Shown: positions 6,083 to 6,334 of the stretch, piece after piece
Layout of the letters: the number at the start of each line of letters is the position of its first letter
Numbering within the stretch: the first letter of the stretch is position 1
From: Bdellovibrionales bacterium
GTDB lineage: Bacteria > Bdellovibrionota > Bdellovibrionia > Bdellovibrionales > JAMPXM01
Length of the DNA stretch: 6,334 bases
Assembly: GCA_005792225.1 (NCBI GenBank)
Contig: SXSP01000396.1
Location: forward strand, 1 to 6,334
Direction: 5' to 3'
The notes under the pieces: generated by a model
The model's database searches: none
The model's input: the letters and a program-made list of their open reading frames with translations, nothing else
Told to the model about the DNA's origin: nothing
Made by a program: the position numbers and the translations under genes

Positions 6083-6126
6083 AAAATTTATTTATTTCTT
6101 CTTAACCTCTAGAAAAGGAATCGCAA
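6083..6126 (+). promoter_or_regulatory. U-rich tsf leader with ribosome binding site
   Basis: After the terminator the spacer becomes strongly AT-rich, with a T-dominated tract (6087-6104). It then has AAGGA (6115-6119), seven bases before ATG 6127. The U-rich tract could serve as an S1-type translation enhancer or contain a secondary promoter: TTTATT at 6087-6092 is a poor -10 with only TTCAGC as -35. The ribosome site is good; the other roles are guesses. Confidence 0.45.
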
Positions 6127-6334
6127 ATGACGATCTCTGCTTCAATGGTAAGAGAGCTGCGCGAAAAAACGAACGCAGGCATGATGGATTGCAAAAAAGC
6201 CCTCGAAGAAACATCGGGCGACTTCGAAAAAGCCGTCGACTGGCTCCGCAAAAAAGGTCTCAGCTCGGCTGCGAAAAAAGCCGGCCGCGTTGCTGCGGAA
6301 GGCGCGGTTGAGTCTTACATCCACGGTGAAGGCC
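6127..6334 (+). CDS. tsf: Elongation factor Ts, 5' part (runs off the window)
   Basis: EF-Ts is the guanine-nucleotide exchange factor that recycles EF-Tu from the GDP to the GTP form. The first 69 residues are visible and the frame stays open to the window edge. They contain the N-terminal UBA-like EF-Tu-binding domain with the diagnostic [12 protein letters not shown] (15-26), [15 protein letters not shown] (30-44) and then [18 protein letters not shown], where the core domain begins. The start at ATG 6127 gives the standard N-terminus and has AAGGA seven bases upstream; the second Met (residue 7) would cut into the first helix. Position after rpsB is the conserved bacterial arrangement, here separated by an intrinsic terminator. 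Confidence 0.97.
   Translation, partial: MTISASMVRELREKTNAGMMDCKKALEETSGDFEKAVDWLRKKGLSSAAKKAGRVAAEGAVESYIHGEG

Overview
The window is one stretch of bacterial chromosome with all confident genes on the + strand: the 3' end of an unrecognised gene, priA, a zinc-ribbon/CFI-box protein, an FAD-dependent oxidoreductase-like protein, rpsB (ribosomal protein S2) and the 5' end of tsf (EF-Ts). The moderately GC-rich coding style (CTC, CGC, GCC, ATC and GAA preferred) is uniform across the genes, and nothing suggests recent transfer, insertion sequences, CRISPR or phage. The S2 sequence, with its long C-terminal tail, resembles my recollection of Bdellovibrio-type S2. I therefore infer a member of the Bdellovibrionota, with moderate confidence and from gene content and protein style only.

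Layout. Positions 2-469 hold the tail of an unknown protein whose stop codon overlaps the priA start in an ATGA, so the two are probably translationally coupled. priA (466-2571) is complete, with all helicase motifs and eight zinc cysteines. An 82-base gap leads to a TTG-started gene (2654-3529). It encodes an N-terminal CxxC...CxxC zinc ribbon, a helical TPR-like middle and a C-terminal CFI-box module. It is followed after 26 bases by a 384-residue Rossmann-fold flavoprotein (3556-4710). The products of these two genes have no assigned role.

The 318-base gap 4711-5028 is the rpsB leader. It contains no convincing gene but several stable potential RNA hairpins. These are a GAAA-tetraloop hairpin, a 14-pair hairpin whose lower half competes with two alternative pairings, and a bulged hairpin 14 bases before a strong Shine-Dalgarno. 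This is the best candidate in the window for an uncharacterised regulatory element, plausibly for S2 autoregulation, as is known for rpsB-tsf in gamma-proteobacteria. rpsB (5029-5976) encodes S2 with an unusual tail of about 85 residues. The 150-base spacer to tsf (6127 to the window edge) carries two tandem hairpins, the second a good intrinsic terminator. Expression of tsf is therefore probably set by partial termination, or by a separate promoter, after rpsB.

No wholly new multi-gene system is visible. The points most worth following are the structured rpsB leader, the terminator inside the rpsB-tsf unit, the S2 tail and the CFI-box protein.
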